A stretch of DNA of 64,000 nucleotides from Marisediminitalea alba (GCF_002993365.1 NZ_PVNP01000196.1:1-64000); one strand, 5' to 3'. Shown: positions 1 through 9,241, numbered from the stretch's first letter. Numbers and translations: made by a program. Notes: a model not told the origin generated them from the sequence alone.

Positions 1-453
1 GGCTGGCTGTATCTGGCCGTTGTCATTGATCTGTTCTCACGCAAAGTCGTGGGTTGGAGTATGGCGTCGCGGATGAATGCCCAGCTTGTGTGTGATGCCT
101 TAACAATGGCTTTATGGCAACGTAAACCCAAGGCAGGCCTGATACATCATTCGGATCGTGGTTCGCAGTATGCAAGCCGACAATTTAGACAGCTACTGGC
201 ACAGTACAAGGTAACAGGTAGCATGAGCAGGAAAGGTGATTGTTGGGACAATGCCGTTGTAGAAAGCTTCTTCGGCACATTAAAACAAGAGCGAGTGCAG
301 TGGCGTCACTACCAGAGTCGCCATGCTGCCCAGCAGGATGTCCTGCAATACATCACTATGTTTTATAACAGTCAGAGAATGCACTCATACTTGGATTACA
401 AAAGTCCAAACCAATATGAGGCTGAAATGGCTAACTTAGGAAAAGCTGCTTAA
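1..453 (+). CDS. IS3-family transposase OrfB, C-terminal part (runs in from the left edge)
   Basis: This is the C-terminal part of an integrase-core (rve, DDE) transposase. The frame is open from base 1, so the protein starts left of the window. The first catalytic Asp is in [13 protein letters not shown] (open frame from base 1), the second in [11 protein letters not shown], and the Glu in [18 protein letters not shown]. The C-terminal [19 protein letters not shown] is typical of IS3 OrfB. It would catalyse cut-and-copy transposition together with an OrfA outside the window. It runs directly into a truncated S41 peptidase gene, so the element appears inserted in that gene. What is seen here is intact at the level of the active site. 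The subgroup cannot be named without the left end. Confidence 0.9.
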   Translation, partial: GWLYLAVVIDLFSRKVVGWSMASRMNAQLVCDALTMALWQRKPKAGLIHHSDRGSQYASRQFRQLLAQYKVTGSMSRKGDCWDNAVVESFFGTLKQERVQWRHYQSRHAAQQDVLQYITMFYNSQRMHSYLDYKSPNQYEAEMANLGKAA

Positions 454-480
454 CTGGGTTGTGTGAATTTGCTTGACCAC
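1..480 (+). mobile_element. Right end of an IS3-family insertion sequence
   Basis: The transposase stop (451-453) is followed by a short non-coding tail, then by peptidase-homologous codons that begin around 476-485. The terminal inverted repeat should therefore lie at roughly 455-484, where the sequence reads TTGCTTGACCACGTCA. IS3 elements usually end in CA-3', which fits an end at either 478 (GACCA) or 484 (GTCA). The left terminus and target duplication are outside the window, so the exact boundary is unresolved. Confidence 0.6.
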
Positions 481-2641
481 GTCAATCTGGCAGTTTGCTG
501 CCGATGGTTCATCCAAGCGCAAACAGCTCACCAGCGGCGCCGCCATTAGCCGCTGGCAACTGGTGTTATCGCCAAACGGTGAAAAGCTCGCTTACGACGA
601 CTTCAACGGCGATCTGTGGATCCTCGATATCAACACCGGCGATACCCAAAAGCTCTATTCAGGCCAGACCGAAATGAGCCCTTACGCCGATATCGTGTTT
701 AGTGCCGACAGTGAATTACTGGCGATTACCACCAGTAAACTCGGCGACGAACGCCAGCGCATTTATGTGCACAACTTTGCCGAAAACCGCGGCCAGGTGC
801 TGACCAGCGACAAGTACAACTCATACTCTCCGGCCTTTAGTCAGGACCAGCAATGGCTGTACTTCCTGTCGGACCGGGAATTTACCCCCACCACTAGTTC
901 GCCCTGGGGCGACCGCAATATGGGGACTACTTTTGACCGCCGCACTCAGATTTTCGCCTATGCACTGAAAGCCGAGGCGACTTTCCCCTTCCAAAAGCCT
1001 ACCGAACTGAACACACAATCCGAACCGGAAGAAAATGACGACAGCGAGGAAGCCGAGAATGCGCCAGAGGCACCGCTTATTGACTGGGAGCAGTTAAGCG
1101 AGAGACTCTGGCAGGTACCGGTGAGTCCCGGCAACTATAGCGACCTGGCAGCCAACGCCAAATACCTGTATGTCAGGGATCGGGTGACGGAGCCCGGCAG
1201 CAAACCGGTGCTTAAAGCAATTGAACAAACACCGCATCATAAAACCAGCACCTTTACGGCAGGCCTGAGCGGCTACAAGCTTAGTACTGATGGCAAAAGT
1301 ATGCTGGTGTTAAAACAAAGCAGCAATAACGATCAGATTTATATTGTGAGCGCTGGCAGCAGTTTTCCTTCAGACACCACCGATCAAAAAGCCGATGTGT
1401 CGGCCTGGAAGTTACGCATCGATCCACAGCAGGAATGGCAACAACTGTTTCATGACGCCTGGCTGATGCACCGTGACTATTTTTACGACAAGGCCATGCG
1501 TGGTGTTGACTGGGCGGCAATAAAACAAAAATACCAGCCATTGATCGCTCGCATTACCGACCGCGCTGAACTTAATGACGTGCTTGGCCAGATGACCGGT
1601 GAGCTTAATGTGTTGCACTCACAGGTATATGGCGGCGACACACCGCAGGAGCCTGATCGCCCCGCGCCGGCCAGTTTAGGCGCCAATTTGCTGCAAACCG
1701 ATGAAGGCGTGCAAATTGCCAGCATATACCAGTACGACAACGAAGTGCCTGCCAAAGCCTCACCGTTGTTAAAACCGAGCACTGACGCCAAAGAAGGTGA
1801 CATTATTACCAGTATTAATGCACGCCCGATTGGCTCGCTGGCTGAATTAAATCAGGCATTGCTTAATCAGGCTGGCCGTCAGGTACTGTTGGGTCTTAAC
1901 CGTAATGGTGAAGCCTTACAAACTATTGTGTACCCGGTAAGTAATCGCACCGATGCACGCCTGCGTTACCAGGACTGGACAACCCGTAACCGCCAGAAAG
2001 TCGAACAGGCCGACCAGGATATTGGCTACCTGCATTTGTATGCCATGGGTAGCAACGATGTGTCGGATTTCGCTCGCGAGTTTTACGCCGCCTACAAGAA
2101 AGACGGCCTGATCATTGATGTACGCCGTAATCGCGGCGGTAATATCGATAGCTGGATTTTAGAGAAACTGCTACGTAAAGTGTGGATGTTCTGGACCAGT
2201 GACAACCGCGAGCCGAATACCAACATGCAACAGACTTTCCGTGGTCACCTGGTGGTACTGGCCGACCAATATACTTACTCTGACGGTGAAACCTTCACGG
2301 CAGGCGTGAAAGCCATGGATTTAGGCCCGGTGATCGGCAAACAAACCGCTGGTGCCGGCATCTGGTTGCGTGGCCGTAACCGCCTGGCCGATAACGGCAT
2401 GGCGCGGGTAGCGGAGTTGCCGGTCTTTGCCGAAGATGGCCGCTGGATCACCGAAGGATTGGGGATTGCTCCGGACATTGAAGTAGACAACCTGCCTCAT
2501 GCCACTTTTAGGGGTGAAGATGCGCAGCTAGATGCCGCGATTGAGTATCTGCAGCAGCGTATTGAGCAGCGTCCGGTAAAACCTTTAACGCCTCAGGCCT
2601 ATCCTGGCGTTACTGAACCTGCGGGTGACATTGAGCCATAA
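473..2641 (+). pseudogene. Tricorn-like S41 peptidase with PDZ domain, 5' end removed by IS insertion
   Basis: The product is a tricorn-protease-like periplasmic/cytosolic S41 peptidase lacking its N-terminus. Visible parts: remaining beta-propeller repeats (residues 1-180, WD40/PD40-like strands such as LSPNGEKLAYDDFNGDLWIL), an acidic linker, a tricorn C1 helical part (about 320-390), a PDZ domain (about 395-480) and the S41 catalytic core, with the nucleophile Ser in TYSDGETFTAG and GLIIDVRRNRGGN before it. Family members are about 1050-1100 residues; 722 remain, so some 350 residues of propeller and any signal peptide are missing. The only start at this position is TTG (473), inside or beside the IS end, without a clear ribosome site. 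It is probably not expressed as a working enzyme, although the catalytic half is undamaged. Confidence 0.7.
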
Positions 2642-2648
2642 CGAAACC

Positions 2649-2682
2649 TGCGCTGCCCTATTAACAGGGCAGCGCTTTTCTT
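2649..2682. terminator. Rho-independent terminator between convergent genes
   Basis: An 11-bp GC-rich stem (GCGCTGCCCT / AGGGCAGCGC, 2650-2675) with a short AT loop is followed on the + strand by TTTTCTTTC. It lies between the peptidase stop (2641) and the tolC-like stop (2685) and probably serves both convergent transcripts. Confidence 0.7.
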
Positions 2683-2684
2683 TC

Positions 2685-4088
2685 TTACGACGTAATCGCC
2701 GCTACTACTTTATGCAGGCTAAGCTCCGCAGACAGTAAATCCACCTGTGCCTCAATGGCTTTTAGTTTCGCTTTCAGCACTCCCGACTCTCGGGCATTTA
2801 GCTTAAACATATCGCTGTCACCGGCGTCGAACCGCTTACGTTCAAGCTGCGACAGAGTGACCGCCAGCTCAGCATTTTGCTGTTGCAGTGCTAATACTTC
2901 GTGGGCCTGCTGCCAGTAAGCATAAGCTTGTTCAAATTGCTGATTTAGCTGGTCCTGCGCCAACCTAACCTCATACTCCAGCACTTTAAGTTTTGAACGC
3001 ATGGTCGCCTGTTCAGCTTTGGCTTTGCGGTTACCCAGCGTATACGAGAACGTCAGGCCAATTTTACCTTCGGTTTCGGCCAGTGATGTGGGGCCGCTGC
3101 CCATGTCCTTAGCCACCAGCGCCTTTACGTCGAGTTTGGGCAACAACTGGTTTTCTGCCAATCGAAACTTATTCTGCGTTACGCTCTGTTCGGTGCGCAG
3201 CACCGCCAACGCCGGATGTTGCATGATGGCATTACGCAACCGGGCCGCCTGCGCCGGGGTAATGTTAAACGGCCACTGAATATCTTCTGGCAACTCGGCA
3301 TCGCTGGCAATCACCTGTGACTGTCCATCACTGTTACGCCAGTAAAAAGCCAGCGCCTGTGCCGAGGCACGTTGAGTTTGACGTAGTTGTGACAAGGCCA
3401 GCTTCTGCTCCAGAATACTGGCTTCAAACTCAGTGAGATCAACTTCGGCTAAGTCGCCGCGTTCCAAACGGGTAGACAGCCCTTCGCGCCGGTATTTCAG
3501 GGTACCAAGCAGCTCTTGTACCGCGGCAATTTTAAGGCTTACCTCATACCATTTTAAATACTGGCTGAGGCCCTTATACAAAAAGTCATTCATGCTCAGG
3601 GCTAATTCAGCCTGGTACTGCTCTATAGCTAACGCGGCGTTACTCACCCCTACCCGGCGCTTATCGATACTGCGGTTTTGCAGCAGCGACAGTGCGACAC
3701 CAATACTGGCCTCACCGCCAGATAAGGTATTGTATTGCTCCTCGTAAACCGGAAAGTCGCCGGTAGCAACACGGTACTCACTGATGAGCTTAGCGTTCAT
3801 ATCACCCAGAGGTTTTACAAAGCGCTGGGCCGCGGCAGAGCCGTCGTAATAACCGGCCACCCGGCCACTGACATCCTGCTCAATACGCCCGTCGAACGCG
3901 CTCTGAGCACTATCCAGCCCGTAGACCAGCTGGTTATTTTTCTCAGTCAGCACATTCACATACGGATGCAACTGCTGCATGTTGTTAATAAGCGAGGGCA
4001 CCGTGGGCAGCACCTGCTCAGCCTTAAGCGACGTAATTGCCCCACTGGTAAGTGTTAGCAGGGCCATCGCTAAAATACGTTTAGTCAT
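2685..4088 (-). CDS. TolC-family outer-membrane channel protein
   Basis: Outer-membrane efflux protein of the TolC/OEP family: a trimeric beta-barrel with a periplasmic alpha-helical tunnel that accepts substrate from an inner-membrane pump and adaptor. The first 23 residues form a signal peptide ending at LKA. The rest is rich in long amphipathic helices arranged as two homologous OEP repeats (about 50-240 and 270-460), and the length of 467 aa is normal. It is the last gene of a three-gene operon (ABC protein - HlyD adaptor - TolC), 9 bp after the adaptor stop, so it is probably a dedicated exit duct for that system. The family assignment is firm; the substrate is unknown. Confidence 0.85.
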   Translation of the reverse strand: MTKRILAMALLTLTSGAITSLKAEQVLPTVPSLINNMQQLHPYVNVLTEKNNQLVYGLDSAQSAFDGRIEQDVSGRVAGYYDGSAAAQRFVKPLGDMNAKLISEYRVATGDFPVYEEQYNTLSGGEASIGVALSLLQNRSIDKRRVGVSNAALAIEQYQAELALSMNDFLYKGLSQYLKWYEVSLKIAAVQELLGTLKYRREGLSTRLERGDLAEVDLTEFEASILEQKLALSQLRQTQRASAQALAFYWRNSDGQSQVIASDAELPEDIQWPFNITPAQAARLRNAIMQHPALAVLRTEQSVTQNKFRLAENQLLPKLDVKALVAKDMGSGPTSLAETEGKIGLTFSYTLGNRKAKAEQATMRSKLKVLEYEVRLAQDQLNQQFEQAYAYWQQAHEVLALQQQNAELAVTLSQLERKRFDAGDSDMFKLNARESGVLKAKLKAIEAQVDLLSAELSLHKVVAAITS

Positions 4089-4097
4089 TACGGCCCC

Positions 4098-5135
4098 CTA
4101 CCAGCCTGGTGCAGACGAACTGGCCTGCGTGGGCGGTTTCTGAGGCGGGAAGTTATTCAGTTGTCGCCACAACTCGTAGCCCAGGCGCACTTCTTCCAGC
4201 AGGATCCACGCTTTGACCCGACTGCCTAAGCGGGCAATGTTTTCCTCCGGCCAGGGCATCTCGGTTTCATCGGGCTTTATCCACACCTGAAACGCACCGG
4301 TGGCGTCCGCCACAGGCTCAACATAAGTGACCACTCCACCAAAGGTACCAATGGCAGTACCCGGCCAACCACTAAACTGAAATACCGGCCAGCCCTCAAA
4401 CTGCAGGCGGGCTTTTGCACCGGGCTTCACCAGTGGTGCATCCAGCCCGCTAATGATAACCCGAACCGTGCGCTCGGCGTTTTTCGGAATAAACTGCGCC
4501 AGCACATCACCGGCTTTCACAAAAGTTGAACCACCGCCGTTAAATAAACGCAGGATAGTGCCGTCGACCGGTGCCGTTTTGGTCATGGTAGCCTGACGGG
4601 AGAGCACCATAGACACCTGATTAATATCGGCCAGCGATGAAGCCGCCTTGGCTTTTAGCTCCTGCACTTTGATCAGGGCCGCTTCCACATCCTTACGGGA
4701 TACCAGTCCCTGCTCCTGGAGTGCCTGCTGGCGTTGCAGGTTGCTATCAGCATTGGCGACTGCGGTTTCGTTGGCCTGATGGGCCAACCGGGTAGCGGCT
4801 AACTGCGACTGCAGTTTTTCCAGTCGCTGAGCATCCACATCAATGAGCGTAACAATGGGATCGCCGGCTCTTACCTGCATTCCCTCTCGCACGTGCCAGG
4901 TTTGGATCTGGCCGTCAACCAACGCCGATATCGCCTGCATGCGATCTACCGGGTCTAGCGAGTCTACCGCACCCGAGCCATGTGCTGTTTGGATCCACGG
5001 CGTAAAGTACAGTCCTGCCGCCACCACCAATACTAAGAATGCGATCACCCAACACACTACCTTATGCACGCTGGGAATAATTTGCGCAGGTAAGGAGGTA
5101 ATATTTTGCATAAAACGGTTTTCGGCTTTACTCAT
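4098..5135 (-). CDS. HlyD-family periplasmic adaptor (membrane fusion protein)
   Basis: Adaptor of a type I secretion-like or efflux assembly. It has an N-terminal cytoplasmic tail, one membrane helix (about residues 27-47, VVCWVIAFLVLVVAAGLYF), a biotinyl-lipoyl half-motif (IQTWHVREGMQVRAGDPIVTL), a coiled-coil hairpin (about 100-180), the second lipoyl half (TKTAPVDGTILRL) and a beta-barrel. The start is set at ATG 5135 (MSKAENRF): GGGAGAAGG lies just upstream and the ATG overlaps the ABC gene stop (ATGAGTAA), which suggests translational coupling. A start at 5162 would lie deeper in the upstream gene and lacks such a site. It bridges the ABC protein and the TolC protein encoded on either side. 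Confidence 0.85.
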   Translation of the reverse strand: MSKAENRFMQNITSLPAQIIPSVHKVVCWVIAFLVLVVAAGLYFTPWIQTAHGSGAVDSLDPVDRMQAISALVDGQIQTWHVREGMQVRAGDPIVTLIDVDAQRLEKLQSQLAATRLAHQANETAVANADSNLQRQQALQEQGLVSRKDVEAALIKVQELKAKAASSLADINQVSMVLSRQATMTKTAPVDGTILRLFNGGGSTFVKAGDVLAQFIPKNAERTVRVIISGLDAPLVKPGAKARLQFEGWPVFQFSGWPGTAIGTFGGVVTYVEPVADATGAFQVWIKPDETEMPWPEENIARLGSRVKAWILLEEVRLGYELWRQLNNFPPQKPPTQASSSAPGW

Positions 5136-6804
5136 GACCTTCTCCCTTATTGTCGGCAACACTGTCTTCCACGTATAACACGTCCTGCAAATTTAGGGTG
5201 GCATTAAACACGCCTTTAAGCGGCATATTAGTAAAGTATAAAACGGTGCAGTCTAGCCGGGCGATGCGTTCCAGCAAGCGCTCTTTAATGCTATGAGGAA
5301 TGGCATCGAAATGCTGATTGATCACCAGTACCTGCGGTTTTGAAAGGACTGCAGCAGCCAGTTTTAACAACAGAAACTCCAGCGGTTGCAAGGGATCGCC
5401 AAGCACCGAGATACGCGTTGCAATGCCCTCATCCAGGTTATCAATCACTTCATCAAGACCAACATACTCTAAGGCTTTACGGACTTCTGCTACCGTTGCC
5501 TCCGGCGCCGCCAGGCGCAGGTATTCCTCGATAGTACACTCAACAATTAACGAGCGGTCTAACGTGCTTACCGCCTGCCGTAATTCGTACATGTCGTAGT
5601 CGAATAAACTGTAATCGCCGAGCAGAATCTCCCCCTTTGCCGGGCGCTCAAAGCGTTTAAGAAAACCCACCAACTGCTTTTGTACCCAGCTCTTGCGGGT
5701 AGTAATAAAGTACTTGTGACCCGCTTCCAGCGTGGCATCCAGATAACAGCTGTCATCAAAATGGCGCAGCGCCAGGCGTTTAAATACCAGCTTGGATGAG
5801 GACGGAATGCGTGCGCCATCATCGTGCGTTTCTTCTTGCGGGATAACTAATGCAGAACCTATCTTTTCTGCTGCGCCATACAGTTCGTAATACAGTTTAA
5901 GGTACTGGCTGAACCGCGAGATCCCAAAAAACACCGCCGACATAATCAGTTCTGCCGCAACAAGCTGACCGATAGACAGTTGCCCCTGCACGACCAGAAA
6001 GCCGCCGAGGCCGAGCAAGGTAGCGCTGGCAAAGGCATACAGCAGCAGAAAGGACACCGCTTGCGAAAAGGTAAAGGTAAAGTGGCCCTTATGTTTGGCA
6101 ATGTAGTTTTTAATAAAGCTTTCGGTATTGCGCCCGGCGTAATCCATATGGTCGGAGGATTTAAAAAACTCATGGGCAGCGGCCACATCGTTTAACCACT
6201 TCGCGGTATCGTATTTGGTTTGAGACAGTTCAATAGCGGTTCGTTTGGCACCCGGTCCCCATATTTTCCACACCAGATACATCACCAGCAAAATGATCAT
6301 ATTGAGCACAAACAGAAACGGGTGATAAAACGATACCAGGGTAAAACCCACAATAATTTGCAGTACCAGGGCGAACCCATCGACCATCAGTGACGGGATG
6401 TTTTTCTGTAATGTCATGATATCGAAATAGCGGTGGGTAATTGACGTGTTACGCCGCCCTTCAAAAAAACTGTGGGGTGCCATAATGGTTTTAAGCCCCA
6501 ACTGAGAAACCAGCCGGGTATATACGCGGCGCTCGTAGTACTCCATCACCCGCATACGTAGCGCACTGAAAATGCCTGAAACAAAAAGCGTAGTAAACAG
6601 AATAGCCGCCAGAATAGTTACCGCACGGATGGAGCCAATGTTGGCAATACTGTTGATCAGGGTTTGCACCGCAATCGGCACGGCCAGGGTGAGCAAGCTG
6701 ATTGCCACGCCATACACCGCAGCCACTCCAAAAAAGCCGCTTTCCGGCTTTAACAAGGAAAGCAGGTATTTTTTGGTTTGTCGTAAATCGATGTTTTTTT
6801 CCAT
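5128..6804 (-). CDS. ABC exporter-like membrane protein with a degenerate (pseudo) nucleotide-binding domain
   Basis: The N-terminal 300 residues are a type I ABC exporter transmembrane domain with about six helices. Residues about 330-545 align with an ABC ATPase by spacing (GEILLGDYSLFDYDMYELRQAVS matches the region after Walker A), but every catalytic motif is lost. Walker A reads TTRKSWVQKQL instead of GxxGxGKST; the Q-loop Gln is absent; the LSGGQ signature is LGDPLQPLE; Walker B reads VLVINQHFD in place of the ILDEATS type, with Asp-Glu changed to Asn-Gln; the switch His is Asn (YFTNMP). The frame is otherwise intact and the operon with HlyD and TolC partners is tight, so the protein is probably made. 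It might act as a non-hydrolysing scaffold or pair with an ABC ATPase encoded elsewhere. No peptidase C39 domain is present. Confidence 0.8.
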   Translation of the reverse strand: MEKNIDLRQTKKYLLSLLKPESGFFGVAAVYGVAISLLTLAVPIAVQTLINSIANIGSIRAVTILAAILFTTLFVSGIFSALRMRVMEYYERRVYTRLVSQLGLKTIMAPHSFFEGRRNTSITHRYFDIMTLQKNIPSLMVDGFALVLQIIVGFTLVSFYHPFLFVLNMIILLVMYLVWKIWGPGAKRTAIELSQTKYDTAKWLNDVAAAHEFFKSSDHMDYAGRNTESFIKNYIAKHKGHFTFTFSQAVSFLLLYAFASATLLGLGGFLVVQGQLSIGQLVAAELIMSAVFFGISRFSQYLKLYYELYGAAEKIGSALVIPQEETHDDGARIPSSSKLVFKRLALRHFDDSCYLDATLEAGHKYFITTRKSWVQKQLVGFLKRFERPAKGEILLGDYSLFDYDMYELRQAVSTLDRSLIVECTIEEYLRLAAPEATVAEVRKALEYVGLDEVIDNLDEGIATRISVLGDPLQPLEFLLLKLAAAVLSKPQVLVINQHFDAIPHSIKERLLERIARLDCTVLYFTNMPLKGVFNATLNLQDVLYVEDSVADNKGEGHE

Positions 6805-6924
6805 TTCAATATTTATCCAACTAAAGATAAGAATGCAATATCATTTACTAAAGACAATAATAAACCGGCCACAAAAAAGAATAAAACTGTTATATTCTAC
6901 TATAAACATCGAATTTTCCTTATT
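6805..6924. promoter_or_regulatory. Divergent AT-rich promoter region between exporter operon and LysR-type regulator
   Basis: About 120 bp separates the divergent start codons at 6804 and 6925. It is strikingly AT-rich (for example TAAAACTGTTATATTCTACT at 6883-6902), as expected for a LysR-type shared control region. I cannot define a single TN11A box with certainty. Confidence 0.45.
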
Positions 6925-7845
6925 ATGCATCAATTAAACTATCATCACCTGTACTACTTTTACCTGATCGCCCGTGAAGGCAGTATCGCCAGTGCCGCTA
7001 AACTGTTGCATGTTACACCGCAAACCGTTAGCGGTCAGCTTAGTACATTTGAGAAACAACTGGGTTATTCCCTGTTTGATCGGGTGAGTAAGCGCCTTTA
7101 CCTTAACAGCAAAGGTAAACTGGTTTACCAGCATGCCAGTGAAATATTTGAAAAAGGCGCCAGACTGGTTGAATTGCTCCATGCCGATAACGAAGCCATC
7201 GATCAGACTTTTGTTATAGGGATTACTGATGCCATCCCCAAGGTATTGGCCTATGATTTTGTGCATTCCACCATGGCGCTATCAAATAATGTACGCTTTA
7301 TTTTCAGAGAAGGACCATTTGACTCGTTAATCAGTGACTTAGCGTTAAACCATGTGGATCTGATCATCGCTGACCGAGGGGTGGCGCCAGGCACTCAGCT
7401 AAATGCCAACAGCCACTTTTTGGGTGAATCTCACTTAAGCTTTTTTGCCAGTCATGCTCAGCTCAGTCATCATCAGGACTTCCCTCGTTCGCTCAATGGC
7501 GTGAGTTTATTGTTACCGGGCATTAAATCGGGCATTACCCTTGGCCTTACAAGCTGGCTCGAGGCCAACCAGCTGCACCCCAGAATTGTGGCCGAGTTTG
7601 ACGACAGCGCACTGCTCAAAGTGTTTGGCAGCGAAGGCTTTGGTGTATTTTGCGCACCCTCAGCAATAGCCGACCACGTGGCCGATTTTTATAACGTGGC
7701 ATGCATCGGCGAAATTGCCGATATTACCGAGCGTTTTTATGCTATTACCGGCAAAAACCGTGCTCAGCATGTGTTGGTTAACAGTATAGTGGCCGAAGCA
7801 AAGACCCTGCTGGGCCAGACTCAGCACAAACACGTTAAAAATTAG
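6925..7845 (+). CDS. nhaR: NhaR-like LysR-family transcriptional activator
   Basis: LysR-type regulator with a winged helix-turn-helix at residues 1-60 (NYHHLYYFYLIAREGSIASAAKLLHVTPQTVSGQLSTFEKQLG). NYxHLYYFxxxxxEGSxxxAA and TPQTVSGQ are hallmark residues of the NhaR subgroup. Residues 95-300 are the effector-binding domain, including an LLPGIKSG segment and an EFDDSALLKVFG segment matching NhaR. NhaR activates the Na+/H+ antiporter nhaA and other genes in response to Na+; no nhaA lies here. Its divergent position beside the exporter operon suggests that operon is its target. The symbol reflects subfamily resemblance and is not proof of the same regulon. Confidence 0.75.
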   Translation: MHQLNYHHLYYFYLIAREGSIASAAKLLHVTPQTVSGQLSTFEKQLGYSLFDRVSKRLYLNSKGKLVYQHASEIFEKGARLVELLHADNEAIDQTFVIGITDAIPKVLAYDFVHSTMALSNNVRFIFREGPFDSLISDLALNHVDLIIADRGVAPGTQLNANSHFLGESHLSFFASHAQLSHHQDFPRSLNGVSLLLPGIKSGITLGLTSWLEANQLHPRIVAEFDDSALLKVFGSEGFGVFCAPSAIADHVADFYNVACIGEIADITERFYAITGKNRAQHVLVNSIVAEAKTLLGQTQHKHVKN

Positions 7846-8026
7846 CTATAGATAGCAACTAAGAATACGCGCAAGGCAGAATTAACGTATACTGTTAACT
7901 AGTGACGTGGCACTTACCGCCACCTATTTCGGGCCTGGCTGCCTTACTGGCTCATCCTGCTGCATGCAACACGCAAATGACCCCCTGGCGTAACAGACCT
8001 ACGACAACTTATAAGTCCCAATCAAT

Positions 8027-8704
8027 ATGAACCACAATGATGTTTTACGCAGAGTGCGCTTCGCCCTGCGAATAGACGATACCGCTGCCATTAATATTTT
8101 CCAGCTAGCTGGTTATAAAATGGATATTGAGTATTTAAAGGCCAATATGCGAAAAGAGGAAGAGGCCGGTTACCTGCCCTGCCGCGACAGCGTGATGGCG
8201 ATGTTTCTCGATGGTCTGATCATCAAAATGCGCGGTGCCCAGTCTGATACGCCTCCCACACCTTTGGCTAAAGGTGTATTTTTAAGTAACAACGAAATCC
8301 TGCGCAAACTGAGAATAGCGTTATCCTTTCGTGACGATGACATGCTGGAAGTGATGAAGCTCGGCAACTTCAATATGAGTAAGGGCGAAATGTCGGCGTT
8401 TTTTCGTAAGCCCGACCACCGTAATTTTAAACCCTGTGGCGACCAGGTCCTACGGTATTTTCTGCTCGGTCTGGCCCGCAAGTTAAGACCCGATGTAACC
8501 ACCCCGGTAACTGACAATGGTGCCCCGGTTAACTCACCAGCGATCAAAAAATCGTTGAAAAAGAACACCAAACCCAAACGCACCGGTGCCGTTAAAACTA
8601 CTGATGAAAAGCGCACAAAATCCGGTGGCCGTATATCCGTTTGGCATAAGCCTGATGATAGTCACAGTAGCAAACGCCCGGCTAAACGCCGCAAGCAGGA
8701 TTAA
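8027..8704 (+). CDS. YehS-like DUF1456 protein with basic C-terminal tail
   Basis: It contains two tandem DUF1456 repeats of about 70 residues. Each starts NxDVLRRVRFAL / NNEILRKLRIALSF and ends with a Cys-Asp/Gly-hydrophobic motif (PCRDSVMAMFLDGLI; PCGDQVLRYFLLGLA), as in E. coli YehS. The function of the family is unknown. E. coli YehS is about 156 residues; this protein has about 70 extra C-terminal residues rich in Lys, Arg, Ser and Thr (KKSLKKNTKPKRTG, SSKRPAKRRKQD), probably disordered and nucleic-acid binding. It reads alone, with the next gene starting 33 bp downstream. The start ATG lacks a strong Shine-Dalgarno sequence. Confidence 0.8.
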   Translation: MNHNDVLRRVRFALRIDDTAAINIFQLAGYKMDIEYLKANMRKEEEAGYLPCRDSVMAMFLDGLIIKMRGAQSDTPPTPLAKGVFLSNNEILRKLRIALSFRDDDMLEVMKLGNFNMSKGEMSAFFRKPDHRNFKPCGDQVLRYFLLGLARKLRPDVTTPVTDNGAPVNSPAIKKSLKKNTKPKRTGAVKTTDEKRTKSGGRISVWHKPDDSHSSKRPAKRRKQD

Positions 8705-8737
8705 TCGCCGCCGCTGATCTTATAGGCTGAACCTGTT

Positions 8738-9241
8738 ATGCCATTTACACCTGTACATATGGGCCCGGGCCTGCTGATTAAAGCGCTGCTGCAAGGTAGC
8801 TTTAGTCTGATGGTTTTTGGCTGGACGCAAATTGTGATGGACGTGCAGCCGTTGTGGGTGATGATTGTTGGTCACGGCCACCTGCACGGTTTTTCTCACA
8901 CCATAATCGGCAGCTCACTCATTGCAATATTCGCCGCGTTAACCGGTAAGTATTTATCCGAGTTTGGTCTGAGATTGTTAGGTATCGCTAAGCCCGCCCA
9001 GCCAATCATTATCGCCTGGTGGGTCGCGTTTCTGAGCGCCTTCATTGGCAGTTACAGCCACGTGGGACTGGATGCCATCATGCATGGCGATGTCCAGCCC
9101 GCGTATCCATTGACGTTGGATAACCCGTTGCTGGGAATGATATCTGTGAGTACCCTGCACAAACTCTGTCTGTACAGTGGTATGCTTGGGGCGGTTATAT
9201 TTTATGCCGTGCAATGGCACACCCGTAAAAAGCATTATTAA
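8738..9241 (+). CDS. Small integral membrane protein, YdjM/DUF4184-like metal-dependent hydrolase fold
   Basis: A 167-residue membrane protein with about four transmembrane segments (about 10-30, 60-80, 95-120, 145-162). Conserved His and Asp residues in MPFTPVHMGPG, GHGHLHGFSHT, SHVGLDAIMHGD and LHKLCLYSG resemble the putative metal-binding residues of YdjM-like or DUF4184 membrane hydrolases. The catalytic activity of that group is not established. It is probably co-transcribed with the VOC protein downstream (22 bp gap). Confidence 0.6.
   Translation: MPFTPVHMGPGLLIKALLQGSFSLMVFGWTQIVMDVQPLWVMIVGHGHLHGFSHTIIGSSLIAIFAALTGKYLSEFGLRLLGIAKPAQPIIIAWWVAFLSAFIGSYSHVGLDAIMHGDVQPAYPLTLDNPLLGMISVSTLHKLCLYSGMLGAVIFYAVQWHTRKKHY

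Noticed and set aside
5128-6804. The ABC protein as an ordinary secretion ATPase.
   Set aside because: Direct reading of its C-terminal domain shows none of the ATP-binding or hydrolysis motifs.
8170-8616. Long minus-strand frame under the DUF1456 gene.
   Set aside because: It is a shadow of the real + strand gene, with no homology or context.
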